From an uncultured Paracoccaceae bacterium (GTDB taxonomy: Bacteria > Pseudomonadota > Alphaproteobacteria > Rhodobacterales > Rhodobacteraceae), in contig CANMAI010000007.1 of the NCBI GenBank assembly GCA_947495795.1, forward strand, positions 186,001-250,000: 64,000 nucleotides of DNA. Reading direction: 5' to 3'. The notes under the pieces are model-generated. The model made no database searches. It was not told the origin of the DNA and was given only the letters and a program-made list of their open reading frames with translations. The first letter of the stretch is position 1, and each line of letters opens with the position of its first letter. Shown one piece after another: positions 52,973 to 61,874 of the stretch. Position numbers and translations under genes: made by a program.

Positions 52973-53413
52973 TTAGAGAACGCCGAGGCCTGCAAGTTCG
53001 GCTGCGAGATGGGGCGGGAGGGGTTCGTCGCCTTCGAAATCGCCTAGATCGGCGGGCGCGTCCTCTGCTTTCAGGTAACGCCAGCCCTGAAAAGGGCGGC
53101 GGGGCTGGGGGGTGGTTCGGATGAGTTCCGGGGCGAGGACGATGGCGCAGCGGCGGATGCCGTCTTCGCCAATGCGCTCCTGAAGCTCGATAATGGGCTG
53201 GCGGGCGAGAACGAGGCCCTTGATGACCCAGTACATGGAACCGCCATCCAGAAGTTCCGCCTCTCGGCGGGGCCACATGCGGGTGGTGTGGGTGATGATA
53301 TCACCGAAGCCTGCCGCCTTGTTGCGGGGGCGCACGCGTTTGTGCCAATCCGCCAGCCCTGCGACGCTTTCGGTGCCCACGGAGAGCTTGAGTAGATTGA
53401 GTTGACCGGACAT
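52973..53413 (-). CDS. DUF1489 family protein
   Basis: The 146-residue protein starts at ATG 53413 (an ATG at 53431 is also in frame). Its conserved core GDIITHTTRMWPRREAELLDGGSMYWVIKGLV and the C-terminal PHLAAELAGLGVL match DUF1489, a family found almost only in alphaproteobacteria and of unknown function. It is divergent from nrdJ, with two DnaA-like boxes in the shared region. Confidence 0.87.
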   Translation of the reverse strand: MSGQLNLLKLSVGTESVAGLADWHKRVRPRNKAAGFGDIITHTTRMWPRREAELLDGGSMYWVIKGLVLARQPIIELQERIGEDGIRRCAIVLAPELIRTTPQPRRPFQGWRYLKAEDAPADLGDFEGDEPLPPHLAAELAGLGVL

Positions 53414-53475
53414 TTGCTTAACCCCTGACACGAAGGTAACGTTGACGAGCGCCTTCGAAAAGGGCGGCGGAGGAG

Positions 53476-53532
53476 TTATCCACAGGAAAATGTGCCTCCT
53501 GCCTGCGTTGACCCAAGGACTTGTGTGGATTA
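53476..53532. promoter_or_regulatory. DnaA-box-like sites upstream of nrdJ
   Basis: A perfect DnaA 9-mer TTATCCACA lies at 53476-53484 and an inverted near-match TGTGGATTA (one mismatch) at 53524-53532, 43 to 99 bp before the nrdJ start. DnaA control of ribonucleotide reductase genes is established in E. coli, so coupling of nrdJ to replication initiation is plausible here. Confidence 0.5.
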
Positions 53533-53574
53533 CTTTAAGTATCTTCCTGACTTTTTGCCGGAGAGATGCCGCTC

Positions 53575-56046
53575 ATGAGCCGTTTTTCAGCCCCTATTTC
53601 AGCTTCCATCTGGGACATGAAGTACCGTTTCAAGACGCCGGAAGGTGAGGCTATCGATGAGACGGTTGAGGATAGCTGGCGGCGGGTGGCGAAAGCCCTG
53701 GCCGCGGCGGAGGCTGACCCGGCAGCCTGGGAAGACAGATTTTATGGCGCGCTGGAGGATTTTCGGTTTCTGCCAGCGGGGCGAATTCTGGCGGGGGCGG
53801 GCACTGAGCGCTCCGTCACGCTGTTCAACTGCTTTGTGATGGGAACGATCCCGGACGATATGGGCGGGATTTTCGATATGCTTCGGGAAGCGGCGCTGAC
53901 GATGCAGCAGGGCGGCGGGATCGGCTATGATTTCTCTACCATCCGGCCCAAGGGCGCATCCGTGAAGGGTGTAGGGGCAGATGCTTCCGGCCCGCTGAGC
54001 TTCATGGATGTGTGGGATGCGATGTGCCGCACGATCATGTCTGCCGGTTCGCGCCGGGGGGCGATGATGGCGACAATGCGCTGCGATCATCCCGATATCG
54101 AGGATTTCATCACCGCCAAGCGGGATGCGGCGCGGCTGCGGATGTTCAACCTCAGCGTTCTGGTGACAGATCCCTTTATGGATGCGGTGAAGTTAGGCGC
54201 GGATTGGGATCTGGTCTTTGATGGCGAAGTTTACCGGACTGTGAAGGCGCTGGATCTCTGGAACATGATCATGGCGTCCACCTTTGAATTTGCCGAACCG
54301 GGCGTTATTTTCATCGACCGGATCAACCAGCGGAACAACCTGAATTATTGTGAGACGATTGCGGCGACGAACCCTTGCGGCGAGCAGCCCTTGCCGCCTT
54401 ATGGCGCGTGCCTGCTGGGCTCGATCAATCTGGCGCGGCTGGTGGTGGATCCGTTCGAGGATGCGGCTGCGCTGGACGAGGACGCGCTTGATGATCTTGT
54501 GCGTCTGGCGGTGCGGATGATGGACAACGTGGTGGATGCATCGCGTTTTCCGCTGGAGGCGCAGGCCGCGGAAGCGCGGGCCAAGCGGCGGATCGGGCTT
54601 GGCGTGACCGGCCTGGCGGATGCGTTGCTGATGGTGGGCGAACGCTATGGCTCTGAGGAGGCGGCGCGTCTGGCGGAGCGCTGGTTGCAGCGGATCGCGC
54701 GCGCCGCATATCTAGCGTCGGCGCATCTGGCAGCGGAAAAGGGGGCGTTTCCCCTGTTTGACCGTGACGCGTTTCTGGCGGGCGAGACGATGCAGGCGAT
54801 GGACGGCGACGTGCGGGAGGCCGTGGGCGAGCACGGTATCCGCAACGCGCTGCTGACCTCGATAGCGCCCACCGGCACGATCAGCCTTTATGCGGGGAAT
54901 GTGAGTTCCGGCATCGAGCCCGTTTTTGCCTATTCCTACACGCGGAAGGTCCTCCAGAAGGACGGCAGCAAGGTCGAGGAAGAGGTTGTCGATTACGCCG
55001 TGCAGTTATGGCGCGATCTGAAGGGTGACGCGCCCCTGCCGGACCATTTCGTGAATGCGCAGACGCTGGCGCCGCTTGATCATGTGCGGATGCAGGCGGC
55101 GGCGCAGAAATGGGTGGATTCGAGTATTTCCAAGACGATCAACTGCCCCGAGGACATCAGCTTCGAGGATTTCAAGGAGGTCTACATGGCCGCCTGGGAT
55201 CAGGGCTGCAAGGGCTGCACGACCTACAGACCCAATGCGGTGACGGGCTCTGTGCTGAGCGTGGCGGAGGCTGCCAGCGAGCAGAAGAACCCGACCCCTG
55301 AGGAGATGAAGGCGCAGCGGATCGAGATGGACCTGACGCTTCATGGGTTGGCGGAGAAGGCTGGAACGGAGGCGAGTACGATCTCGCGGATCGAGCGGGG
55401 TGCGCTGGATATCGCCACCTTCGAGGGGCGGGACGACCTTCTGGACATTCTGGGCTGGGAAGTACCGGAGGATGAGAAGACCGGGCTGCAAACGGTGACG
55501 GAAAGCGGCGGCGAGGTTGTCTATATGGCCGAGAAGCTGGACAGGCCGGAGGCTCTGGAGGGCAATACCTACAAGATCAAGTGGCCTGAGAGCGAGCATG
55601 CGATCTACATCACCATCAATGATGTGATCATTGGTGGCGTGCGGCGACCGTTTGAGGTGTTTATCAACTCTAAGAACATGGAGCATTTCGCGTGGACGGT
55701 GGCGCTGACCCGGATGATCAGTGCTGTGTTCCGGCGGGGTGGTGATGTGAGCTTTGTGGTGGAGGAACTGAAAGCGGTGTTCGACCCGCGTGGCGGGGCG
55801 TGGATGGGCGGGCGCTATGTGCCCTCCATCCTCGCGGCGATAGGGGGTGTGATTGAACGGCATATGGTGGAGATCGGCTTTCTGGCAGGCGAGGGCAAGG
55901 GCGCCAAGAGCGACCCACAACTGGCGGCGATGGCCGTAGGTGGGGCACCGCGGGGCGCTGCTTGCCCCAATTGCGGGCAGTTTGCGATGCACATGAGCGA
56001 AGGCTGCATGACCTGTGCGGAGTGCGGACATTCCAAGTGTAGTTGA
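53575..56046 (+). CDS. nrdJ: Adenosylcobalamin-dependent class II ribonucleotide reductase
   Basis: The 823-residue enzyme reduces ribonucleotides to deoxyribonucleotides using B12. The catalytic domain has an active-site Cys86 in LFNCFVMG, GGGIGYDFS, and the CGEQPLPPYGACLLGSINL finger. A TSCPD-type domain follows (TYKIKWPESEHAIYI and VFINSKNMEHFAWT), then a C-terminal Cys-rich redox tail (CPNCGQ, CMTCAECGHSKCS). Residues about 582-613 contain a helix-turn-helix-like stretch (GLAEKAGTEASTISRIERG) inside the linker, which is unusual. The start MSRFSAPI at 53575 is preferred; ATG 53566 is possible. Confidence 0.93.
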   Translation: MSRFSAPISASIWDMKYRFKTPEGEAIDETVEDSWRRVAKALAAAEADPAAWEDRFYGALEDFRFLPAGRILAGAGTERSVTLFNCFVMGTIPDDMGGIFDMLREAALTMQQGGGIGYDFSTIRPKGASVKGVGADASGPLSFMDVWDAMCRTIMSAGSRRGAMMATMRCDHPDIEDFITAKRDAARLRMFNLSVLVTDPFMDAVKLGADWDLVFDGEVYRTVKALDLWNMIMASTFEFAEPGVIFIDRINQRNNLNYCETIAATNPCGEQPLPPYGACLLGSINLARLVVDPFEDAAALDEDALDDLVRLAVRMMDNVVDASRFPLEAQAAEARAKRRIGLGVTGLADALLMVGERYGSEEAARLAERWLQRIARAAYLASAHLAAEKGAFPLFDRDAFLAGETMQAMDGDVREAVGEHGIRNALLTSIAPTGTISLYAGNVSSGIEPVFAYSYTRKVLQKDGSKVEEEVVDYAVQLWRDLKGDAPLPDHFVNAQTLAPLDHVRMQAAAQKWVDSSISKTINCPEDISFEDFKEVYMAAWDQGCKGCTTYRPNAVTGSVLSVAEAASEQKNPTPEEMKAQRIEMDLTLHGLAEKAGTEASTISRIERGALDIATFEGRDDLLDILGWEVPEDEKTGLQTVTESGGEVVYMAEKLDRPEALEGNTYKIKWPESEHAIYITINDVIIGGVRRPFEVFINSKNMEHFAWTVALTRMISAVFRRGGDVSFVVEELKAVFDPRGGAWMGGRYVPSILAAIGGVIERHMVEIGFLAGEGKGAKSDPQLAAMAVGGAPRGAACPNCGQFAMHMSEGCMTCAECGHSKCS

Positions 56047-56144
56047 GGCGGGCTGCGCATCTTGTGGACGCTGTGAAGTGACCAATAGTTTGCCCATTTC
56101 GTTCTAACTCGGGTCCATGATCTACACATAGGTTGTACATTGAG

Positions 56145-56177
56145 CGGCTTCACAACGATGCTTTCGGGGTGAAGCCG
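56145..56177 (+). terminator. Possible nrdJ terminator hairpin
   Basis: CGGCTTCAC (56145-56153) pairs with GTGAAGCCG (56169-56177) and is followed by TCTCTATTT. It lies 99 bp after the nrdJ stop. The short T-rich tail supports a moderate terminator. Confidence 0.5.
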
Positions 56178-56239
56178 TCTCTATTTGAGTATGGGGTTTG
56201 AGGAAGTTTTTGGACGCGAGCATCATGCTTTGATTGAGC

Positions 56240-56365
56240 ATGTTTGCACTCGTGGTCGATACAAATCTCTTCCATGAATTTCGCAGGCTCGAAACCTTAC
56301 CTTGGAATGAACTAGCGAAGACTGATGAAATTGTCCTGATGGTGTCTGACCCCGCACAGACACAG
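56240..56365 (+). pseudogene. Truncated PIN-domain protein
   Basis: From ATG 56240 the frame reads MFALVVDTNLFHEFRRLE, then TLPWNELAKTDEIVLMVSDP, after which similarity stops. The VVDTN core with the first catalytic aspartate and the following FHEFxxLExLPW pattern match the start of PIN-domain ribonuclease proteins. The remaining about 60 or more residues with the other acidic residues are missing; the frame continues a few codons into the 3' end of hisE. It looks like a gene remnant cut at or near the hisE border. Confidence 0.6.
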
Positions 56366-56380
56366 ATGCTGTCGGAGCAC

Positions 56381-56698
56381 CTATTTTTTGCGCAAAGACT
56401 TTTCCAAATGTCCGGAGACACCTTGGCGTGATGCAAGTTCTTCCAGCACGCTTTCCAGGCTGACATCGGAGGACGCGAGGAGGACCAGCAGGTGGAAGAG
56501 AACGTCTGCCGCCTCGGAGCGCAGACCATTCTGATCATTCATGGCCGCTGCAACGATAGCCTCCACCGCCTCTTCGCCGAATTTTTCGGCACATTTGGCG
56601 GTGCCCTGGGCGAGGAGTGAGGATGTGTAGGAGGCTTCAGGATCGCTTCCCTTGCGCGCTGCAATCGTGGCCGCGAGGCTTTCCAGAATATCGCTCAT
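56381..56698 (-). CDS. hisE: Phosphoribosyl-ATP pyrophosphatase
   Basis: The 105-residue all-helical enzyme has the MazG-like Glu/Asp metal motif in [17 protein letters not shown] and [17 protein letters not shown]. It cleaves phosphoribosyl-ATP to phosphoribosyl-AMP, the second step of histidine synthesis. It overlaps hisF by 4 bp (56695-56698), so the pair is coupled. HisI, the following enzyme, is not in the window. Confidence 0.95.
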   Translation of the reverse strand: MSDILESLAATIAARKGSDPEASYTSSLLAQGTAKCAEKFGEEAVEAIVAAAMNDQNGLRSEAADVLFHLLVLLASSDVSLESVLEELASRQGVSGHLEKSLRKK

Positions 56699-57456
56699 GT
56701 CAGCCTCACCGGGATGCCTGCTGCGGCCATGTGCGCCTTGGCTTCGCCGATCGTATGATCGCCGAAGTGGAAGATCGATGCGGCCAGAACGGCGCTTGCA
56801 TGGCCTTCAGTGACGCCTTCCACCAGATGATCAAGCGTGCCGACGCCGCCTGAGGCGATCACGGGAATAGGGAGGGCGTCGGCGATTGCGCGGGTCAGCG
56901 GCAGGTTGAAGCCAGCGCGTGTGCCGTCTCTGTCCATTGAGGTGAGCAGGATCTCTCCGGCACCGCGCCGGGCCATCTCGCGGGCGAACGCCACCGCATC
57001 AATCCCGGTTTCGCGGCTGCCACCATGGGTGAATATTTCCCAGTTGCCGGGGCTTACCGTTTTGGCGTCGATTGCGACGACAATGCATTGATTGCCGAAC
57101 TTCTCTGCGGCCCGTGAGATCACCGAAGGATCTGCCACTGCGGCGGAGTTGAACGAGACCTTGTCGGCGCCCGCCAGAAGGAGCGCGCGCACATCTTCGG
57201 GTGTGCGCACCCCGCCACCGATGGTAAGCGGCATGAAGCATTGCTCTGCTGTTCGGCGGGCCACATCGTAAAGCGTGCCGCGATTTTCCAGTGTGGCCGC
57301 GATGTCGAGGAAACACAGCTCATCCGCCCCGGCGGCATCGTAAGCCTTGGCGGCCTCCACCGGATCGCCTGCATCTATCAGATCGACGAAGTTCACGCCC
57401 TTTACGACGCGGCCGTCTTTCACATCGAGGCAGGGGATGATGCGGGTTTTGAGCAT
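56695..57456 (-). CDS. hisF: Imidazole glycerol-phosphate synthase subunit HisF
   Basis: The 253-residue TIM barrel contains the catalytic Asp in [12 protein letters not shown] (Asp11) and the second Asp in [10 protein letters not shown] (about residue 130), plus phosphate-binding loops TIGGGVRT and [11 protein letters not shown]. HisF closes the imidazole ring using ammonia delivered by HisH. It overlaps hisE by 4 bp. hisH lies about 3 kb away on the same strand. Confidence 0.96.
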   Translation of the reverse strand: MLKTRIIPCLDVKDGRVVKGVNFVDLIDAGDPVEAAKAYDAAGADELCFLDIAATLENRGTLYDVARRTAEQCFMPLTIGGGVRTPEDVRALLLAGADKVSFNSAAVADPSVISRAAEKFGNQCIVVAIDAKTVSPGNWEIFTHGGSRETGIDAVAFAREMARRGAGEILLTSMDRDGTRAGFNLPLTRAIADALPIPVIASGGVGTLDHLVEGVTEGHASAVLAASIFHFGDHTIGEAKAHMAAAGIPVRLT

Positions 57457-57550
57457 GGGGCTGCTTTAGGCGGAAATCGGCTGTTGAACAAGTTGTGAAT
57501 TGCAGAGCTGTGCATCGTGATAAGGTCTGCCAAACATCCAAGGAGGTATC

Positions 57551-58000
57551 ATGTTCAAACCCATTCTTTCCCTCGCGCTGGCTCTCGGTATGGCGGCACC
57601 TGCTTTTGCTGCTGATCTGGTCCGGATTTCCAGCCCGCATAGCGTAAGCGATACGGTGGATAGGCTTGCCGCAGCTGTGGAAGGCGCCGGGGCTACGGTT
57701 GTGGCGCGGGTAAATCATGCGAAGGCGGCGGCTGGTGTGGATCTTGAGTTGCGCCCCGTGGAGATGCTGATGTTCGGCAACCCCAAGCTTGGCACGCCTG
57801 CCATGCAGGCGGACCCTGCCAGCGGGCTCGACCTGCCCTTGCGTGTGGTTGTGTATGAGGGCGAGGATGGCAGCGTGACGCTGGCCTATCACGATCCGGC
57901 AGAGCTTGCTGCGGCCCATGACATTCCCGGCGATGCGGAAGTTCTGGCCAAGATGACAGGAGCCTTGGCGAAGCTTACAGCGGCAGCGGTTGCCGAGTAG
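57551..58000 (+). CDS. Exported DUF302 protein
   Basis: The 149-residue protein has a signal peptide (ILSLALALGMAAPAFA) and the DUF302 fold: VSDTVDRLAAAVEGAGATVVARVNHAK, and LMFGNPKLGTPAMQADPASGLDLPLRVVV, with conserved GNPxxGTPLM-like elements. DUF302 proteins are small periplasmic or cytosolic proteins of unknown function. It is inserted between hisF and hisA on the opposite strand, and a palindromic-ended element follows its stop. Confidence 0.85.
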   Translation: MFKPILSLALALGMAAPAFAADLVRISSPHSVSDTVDRLAAAVEGAGATVVARVNHAKAAAGVDLELRPVEMLMFGNPKLGTPAMQADPASGLDLPLRVVVYEGEDGSVTLAYHDPAELAAAHDIPGDAEVLAKMTGALAKLTAAAVAE

Positions 58001-58001
58001 C

Positions 58002-58096
58002 CTATAGAGTTTCGACTTTTGCTGAATCATCCCCCAACGCAGAACGCATGCGAGCCTCAGCGTTTCGCGTTTCAGGACGGAGTCGAAACGCTTTAG
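58002..58096. repeat. Palindromic-ended element (copy D, complete)
   Basis: The left terminus CTATAGAGTTTCGACTTTT with TGAATCATC (58002-58030) and the right terminus AGTCGAAACGCTTTAG (58081-58096) are inverted copies of the same sequence, about 95 bp apart. The right end overlaps the last bases of hisA. Confidence 0.75.
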
Positions 58097-58815
58097 CCTT
58101 TGAGAAGGGCTGTGGCAGCGGGGATGCTGATCTTGCCATCATAGAGCGCCCGGCCGGAGATCGCACCGTTGAGCGGCGCGCCACTTTCCTTCAGCGCCCG
58201 GAGATCTTCCAGCGATGAGACTCCGCCCGAGGCGATCACGGGGATGCTTACGGCATTGGCGAGCGCTGCGGTGGCCGCGACGTTCGGCCCCTGCATCGCG
58301 CCATCACGCTCGATATCTGTGTAGATGATCGCGGCAACGCCCGCATCCTCGAACTGTTTCGCAAGATCCAGCACGGTTATATTCGTCGTTTCCGCCCAGC
58401 CTTCGACGGCGACCATGCCATCCCGCGCATCGATGCCGACCGCGACCTTGCCGGGAAAAAGCCTTGCGGCCTCCCGCACGAGATCCGGATTGCGTACGGC
58501 AATGGTGCCGAGAATGACGCGTGCGAGCCCCTTGGAGAGCCAGCTTTCAACCGTTGCGATATCGCGGATCCCTCCGCCCAGTTGCACGGGTACAGAAACG
58601 CGGGAGAGGATTTCCTCCACTGCGGCGCCGTTTACCGGTGCTCCGGCAAAAGCTCCGTTGAGATCCACGAGGTGCAGCCACGCGCACCCAGCTTCCTGAA
58701 ATGCCAACGCCTGCGCTGCCGGATCATCGCTGAACACTGTCGCCTGATCCATCTCTCCCTTGTAAAGACGTACGCATTGGCCATCCTTGAGATCAATTGC
58801 GGGGTAGAGGATCAT
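58093..58815 (-). CDS. hisA: Phosphoribosylformimino-5-aminoimidazole carboxamide ribotide isomerase
   Basis: The 240-residue TIM barrel starts at ATG 58815 ([20 protein letters not shown], catalytic Asp8) and has [15 protein letters not shown] with the second Asp (near residue 130) and phosphate loops QLGGGIRD and [10 protein letters not shown]. It converts ProFAR to PRFAR in histidine synthesis. The ORF is open upstream to 58893, but the longer N-terminus is not conserved. It is flanked by the DUF302 and DUF2147 genes on the other strand. Confidence 0.95.
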   Translation of the reverse strand: MILYPAIDLKDGQCVRLYKGEMDQATVFSDDPAAQALAFQEAGCAWLHLVDLNGAFAGAPVNGAAVEEILSRVSVPVQLGGGIRDIATVESWLSKGLARVILGTIAVRNPDLVREAARLFPGKVAVGIDARDGMVAVEGWAETTNITVLDLAKQFEDAGVAAIIYTDIERDGAMQGPNVAATAALANAVSIPVIASGGVSSLEDLRALKESGAPLNGAISGRALYDGKISIPAATALLKG

Positions 58816-58957
58816 CTTGCAGGCTCCGTTCTTTGCTGGTGCGCGTTTAATCAGGTGCGGGCGGAGTTGAAAAGCCCCGGCGCCCGCACCCACGTCAGGC
58901 TTGACCGGCCTTCGCGGCTAACGCAGGCTTTTGGCCAAGCAAAAACGGGAGGATATG

Positions 58958-59335
58958 ATGAAGAAGCTTCTGGCAGCTTTGCTGCTACTGGGCGCGCCCG
59001 CGATGGCGCAGGATGTGAACGGCACCTGGAAAACGGAAACATCTGATGCCGGGGCCTATCTTGAGGTGCGGATCGGGCCCTGCAGCTACGATACCGCCAA
59101 GACCTGCGGTGTGATTGCGAAGGCGGTTAACACGGACAATCAGAGCATTGTGGGCAAGGCGATCATCAAGGATATGCATGCCAACGGTGCAAACCGGTGG
59201 AACAAGGGCACGATCTGGGCACCTGACGACGACAAGACCTACCGCTCCAACATGGCGCTTTCGGGCAATGTTCTGCAGGTAGAGGGCTGCGTTGCGATTT
59301 TCTGCCGCGGCCAGAACTGGACGCGCCTTAGGTAA
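58958..59335 (+). CDS. Exported DUF2147 protein
   Basis: The 125-residue protein starts at ATG 58958, five bases after GGGAGG. It has a signal peptide (KKLLAALLLLGAPAMA) followed by the DUF2147 beta-barrel-like pattern (VNGTWKTETSDAGAYLEVRIGPC, KGTIWAPDDDKTYRSNMALSGNVLQVEGC). Four cysteines could form disulfides. The family is periplasmic and of unknown function. Confidence 0.83.
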   Translation: MKKLLAALLLLGAPAMAQDVNGTWKTETSDAGAYLEVRIGPCSYDTAKTCGVIAKAVNTDNQSIVGKAIIKDMHANGANRWNKGTIWAPDDDKTYRSNMALSGNVLQVEGCVAIFCRGQNWTRLR

Positions 59336-59338
59336 CGC

Positions 59339-60184
59339 TTAGGGAGTGGCGACGGTGCGCCTGATCCACTCCATCACCGCCTCTATCCGCGCGAGCCTGC
59401 GAAGATCAGGATGCACCATCATCCAGACTTCGCGTGTGAGATCGCAGGGGATGGGCAGTTCCTCCAGCTCCGCCACGGCGCGACCGACGGCCTGGGGTAG
59501 CAGAACCTTCCCGATGCCGCGTGCGGCGCAGGAAATCAGGCCCTCCGCATCGTTGACCTGAACCTGCGCGTGTGGATCTCCCGAGTTCCGGGCGATCCAC
59601 GCATTTTGCGGCAGGTGGCCCATCACGTCTCCATAGGTGACCCAAGGCAGAGATGCCATGCGCTTGCCCCGCTGGACGAACACACCGTAGGAGAGTGTGC
59701 CAACCTTCTGGGCCAGCGCATTCATTTCGCTTTCGGGGCGTGAAAGGCGTAGGGCGATATCGGTTTCCCGGCGGGAGAGGTTGAGGTTGCGCGCCTCCGA
59801 TACAAGATCGATTTCCAGCGTTGGATACGCGTTCAAAAGGGCGGGGAGCGCGCGGGCAAAGAGCCGGTTGATGAGGGCAGGCACCGATGTGACGCGCACG
59901 CGGCCTGCGACCTGCGCATCCTGCCCGGCAAGCTGGCTCGTGGCCTCCAGCACCTCCCGCTCTGCCCGTTCTGCATGGGAAAGCAGCGTTTCGCCCGCCT
60001 CCGTTGGGCTGAATGCACCGCGCTTGCGATCCATCACCCGCGTGCCGAGCGCCTTTTCCAACCGGTCAAGGCGGCGTGTCATGGTTGTCTCGTTCAGGCC
60101 GAGCGAACGGCCCGCCTTGGAAAAGGAGCCGTTGCGCATCAGCGCCAGCAACACCCGAAGATCATCCCAGCTGATATCCTGCAT
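59339..60184 (-). CDS. LysR-family transcriptional regulator
   Basis: The 281-residue regulator has an N-terminal winged helix (WDDLRVLLALMRNGSFSKAGRSLGLNETTMTRRLDRLEKALG, positions about 6-48, cited by ends) and a C-terminal periplasmic-binding-like effector domain. It is divergent from the YciI gene with an inverted repeat CCTGAAT-N13-ATTCAGG (60210-60236) between them, so it probably regulates that gene and itself. The inducer is unknown. Confidence 0.9.
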   Translation of the reverse strand: MQDISWDDLRVLLALMRNGSFSKAGRSLGLNETTMTRRLDRLEKALGTRVMDRKRGAFSPTEAGETLLSHAERAEREVLEATSQLAGQDAQVAGRVRVTSVPALINRLFARALPALLNAYPTLEIDLVSEARNLNLSRRETDIALRLSRPESEMNALAQKVGTLSYGVFVQRGKRMASLPWVTYGDVMGHLPQNAWIARNSGDPHAQVQVNDAEGLISCAARGIGKVLLPQAVGRAVAELEELPIPCDLTREVWMMVHPDLRRLARIEAVMEWIRRTVATP

Positions 60185-60209
60185 TATTGCAGGCTAGATC
60201 TGCAAAATC

Positions 60210-60236
60210 CCTGAATCAACCAGCATCAAATTCAGG
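60210..60236. promoter_or_regulatory. LysR-type operator candidate
   Basis: CCTGAAT (60210-60216) and ATTCAGG (60230-60236) form a perfect 7-bp inverted repeat with a 13-bp spacer, in the 85-bp region between the divergent lysR and yciI genes. The T-N11-A-like spacing is typical for LysR-type binding. Confidence 0.55.
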
Positions 60237-60269
60237 TAGGAAGATATGTAGCAAAAGAGGGAGGATGTG

Positions 60270-60560
60270 ATGCTGTTTGCCGTTATGTTTGAGGATGCAA
60301 GAGGTGCGGGAAAGATACGAAAAGACCATATTGCACAGCATCTTTCCTTTCTTGAAGGCCACAGCGCGGCGATAAGGGCGGCCGGGCCGCTTGTTGATGA
60401 CGATCAAGCTATCATAGGCGGGATTTGGCTTGTGGAGAGCGAGAGCGCGGCCGATGTTCAGGCGCTGGTAGAGAAAGACCCGTTTTGGCCCACAGGCTTG
60501 CGCAAAGCCGTTTCCATCCGGGAATGGCGACAGGTTTTCGCGGATGGCAGGCGGCTTTAG
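60270..60560 (+). CDS. YciI-family protein
   Basis: The 96-residue protein starts at ATG 60270 (GTG 60267 is one codon upstream). It shows the YciI fold: [14 protein letters not shown] at the start, [25 protein letters not shown] with the conserved His, and [24 protein letters not shown]. YciI-like domains are small dimeric ferredoxin-fold proteins of unclear function, sometimes with dehalogenase-like activity. It probably answers to the adjacent LysR. The 3' end overlaps hisH by 4 bp. Confidence 0.87.
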   Translation: MLFAVMFEDARGAGKIRKDHIAQHLSFLEGHSAAIRAAGPLVDDDQAIIGGIWLVESESAADVQALVEKDPFWPTGLRKAVSIREWRQVFADGRRL

Positions 60561-61198
60561 GGCTTCCAATCCAGAAAATTGGCAATCAGGCGAAGGCCGG
60601 TTTTCTGGCTCTTTTCGGGGTGGAATTGCGTGCCTATCAGGTTCTCCCGACCGACAACTGCCGTGACCGGCCCGCCGTAACTGACCTGTGCCAGAACGTC
60701 TTTCTTGCGGTCTGCGGCCAGATGGTAGGAGTGCACGAAGTAGGCGTGGTCGCCACTGGCTATGCCTTCCAGCACCGGATGGGGCTCTGAGATTTCGAGC
60801 GCGTTCCAGCCCATATGCGGAACTTTCAGCGCGGGATTATCCGGCGTGAGCGCTGTAACTGTCCCAGGGATCCAGCCGAAGCCCGGCGCGTTGAGTCCGT
60901 GCTCCAATCCGACGGTTGCCATGAGCTGCATACCCACGCAGATCCCGAGGAAAGGTACACCATCTTCGAGTACACGCGCAAAGATGGCAGCCTTCAAGCC
61001 CTCCCGCGCTTCGAGGCCCCGGCGGCAATCGTCGAAGGCGCCGACACCCGGCAGCACGATACGATCTGCCCTTGCCACACGCGCGGGATCGGAGGTGACC
61101 ACGATCTCCCCCCGATCCGCCTCCGCCGCCATCCGCTGGAAGGACTTCTCGGCAGAGCGGAGATTGCCGCTCTCATAATCGATAATCGCTGTGATCAT
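60557..61198 (-). CDS. hisH: Imidazole glycerol-phosphate synthase subunit HisH
   Basis: The 213-residue class I glutamine amidotransferase shows the nucleophile Cys in [11 protein letters not shown] (near residue 84) and the catalytic His-Glu in [14 protein letters not shown]. It releases ammonia from glutamine for HisF. It overlaps hisB by 4 bp (61195-61198). Confidence 0.95.
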   Translation of the reverse strand: MITAIIDYESGNLRSAEKSFQRMAAEADRGEIVVTSDPARVARADRIVLPGVGAFDDCRRGLEAREGLKAAIFARVLEDGVPFLGICVGMQLMATVGLEHGLNAPGFGWIPGTVTALTPDNPALKVPHMGWNALEISEPHPVLEGIASGDHAYFVHSYHLAADRKKDVLAQVSYGGPVTAVVGRENLIGTQFHPEKSQKTGLRLIANFLDWKP

Positions 61199-61788
61199 TC
61201 GCTGAGGGTGCCTTTGGTTGAAGGCACCGCATCCGCCTTGTGCGGATCGGTTTCCAGCGCATCCCTCAAGGCACGCGCGACAGCCTTGAAAGCAGCTTCG
61301 GCAATGTGGTGCGCGTTGATCCCGTCCAGCTTCTCCACATGCAGTGTGATGCCGCCATGCGTAGCGAAGGCTGTGAAGAATTCACGCACGAGTTCGGTGT
61401 CGAATGTCCCGATCTTCGCAGCGGCAAACTCCACCTTCCACACAAGATAAGGGCGGCCCGAAAGGTCGAGCGCTGCCCGCACGAGCGTATCGTCCATCGG
61501 CAGAAGGCATGAACCGTAGCGGCGGATGCCGCGCTTGTCGCCCACGGCTTCTGCCAATGCCTTGCCGAGCGCTATGCCCACATCCTCGACGGTATGGTGA
61601 TCGTCGATATGCAGGTCGCCCTTGGCGGAGATCTCCATATCGATCAGGGCATGGCGTGCGAGCTGATCCAGCATATGATCGAAGAAGCCTACGCCTGTGC
61701 GATTGTTATAGTTTCCGGTGCCATCAAGGTTGATGGAAACGGCAATCTCTGTCTCACTGGTGGAGCGGGCGATTTTGGCGCGGCGCAT
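61195..61788 (-). CDS. hisB: Imidazoleglycerol-phosphate dehydratase
   Basis: The 197-residue enzyme contains metal-ligand motifs [16 protein letters not shown] (near 42-57), [14 protein letters not shown] (near 68-81) and a later [31 protein letters not shown] segment cited by position (about 142-172). It dehydrates imidazole glycerol phosphate. ATG 61788 is favoured over ATG 61794 because GAGG lies 8 bases before it. It is coupled to hisH by a 4-bp overlap. Confidence 0.95.
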   Translation of the reverse strand: MRRAKIARSTSETEIAVSINLDGTGNYNNRTGVGFFDHMLDQLARHALIDMEISAKGDLHIDDHHTVEDVGIALGKALAEAVGDKRGIRRYGSCLLPMDDTLVRAALDLSGRPYLVWKVEFAAAKIGTFDTELVREFFTAFATHGGITLHVEKLDGINAHHIAEAAFKAVARALRDALETDPHKADAVPSTKGTLSE

Positions 61789-61874
61789 GGGCATATCCTC
61801 TGGTTATGCTGAGGCTTATAGTGATGAGCCTGACCGGTGGGAAGACTGGCAGGCCAGATTTGGGGAGAGTGTGG

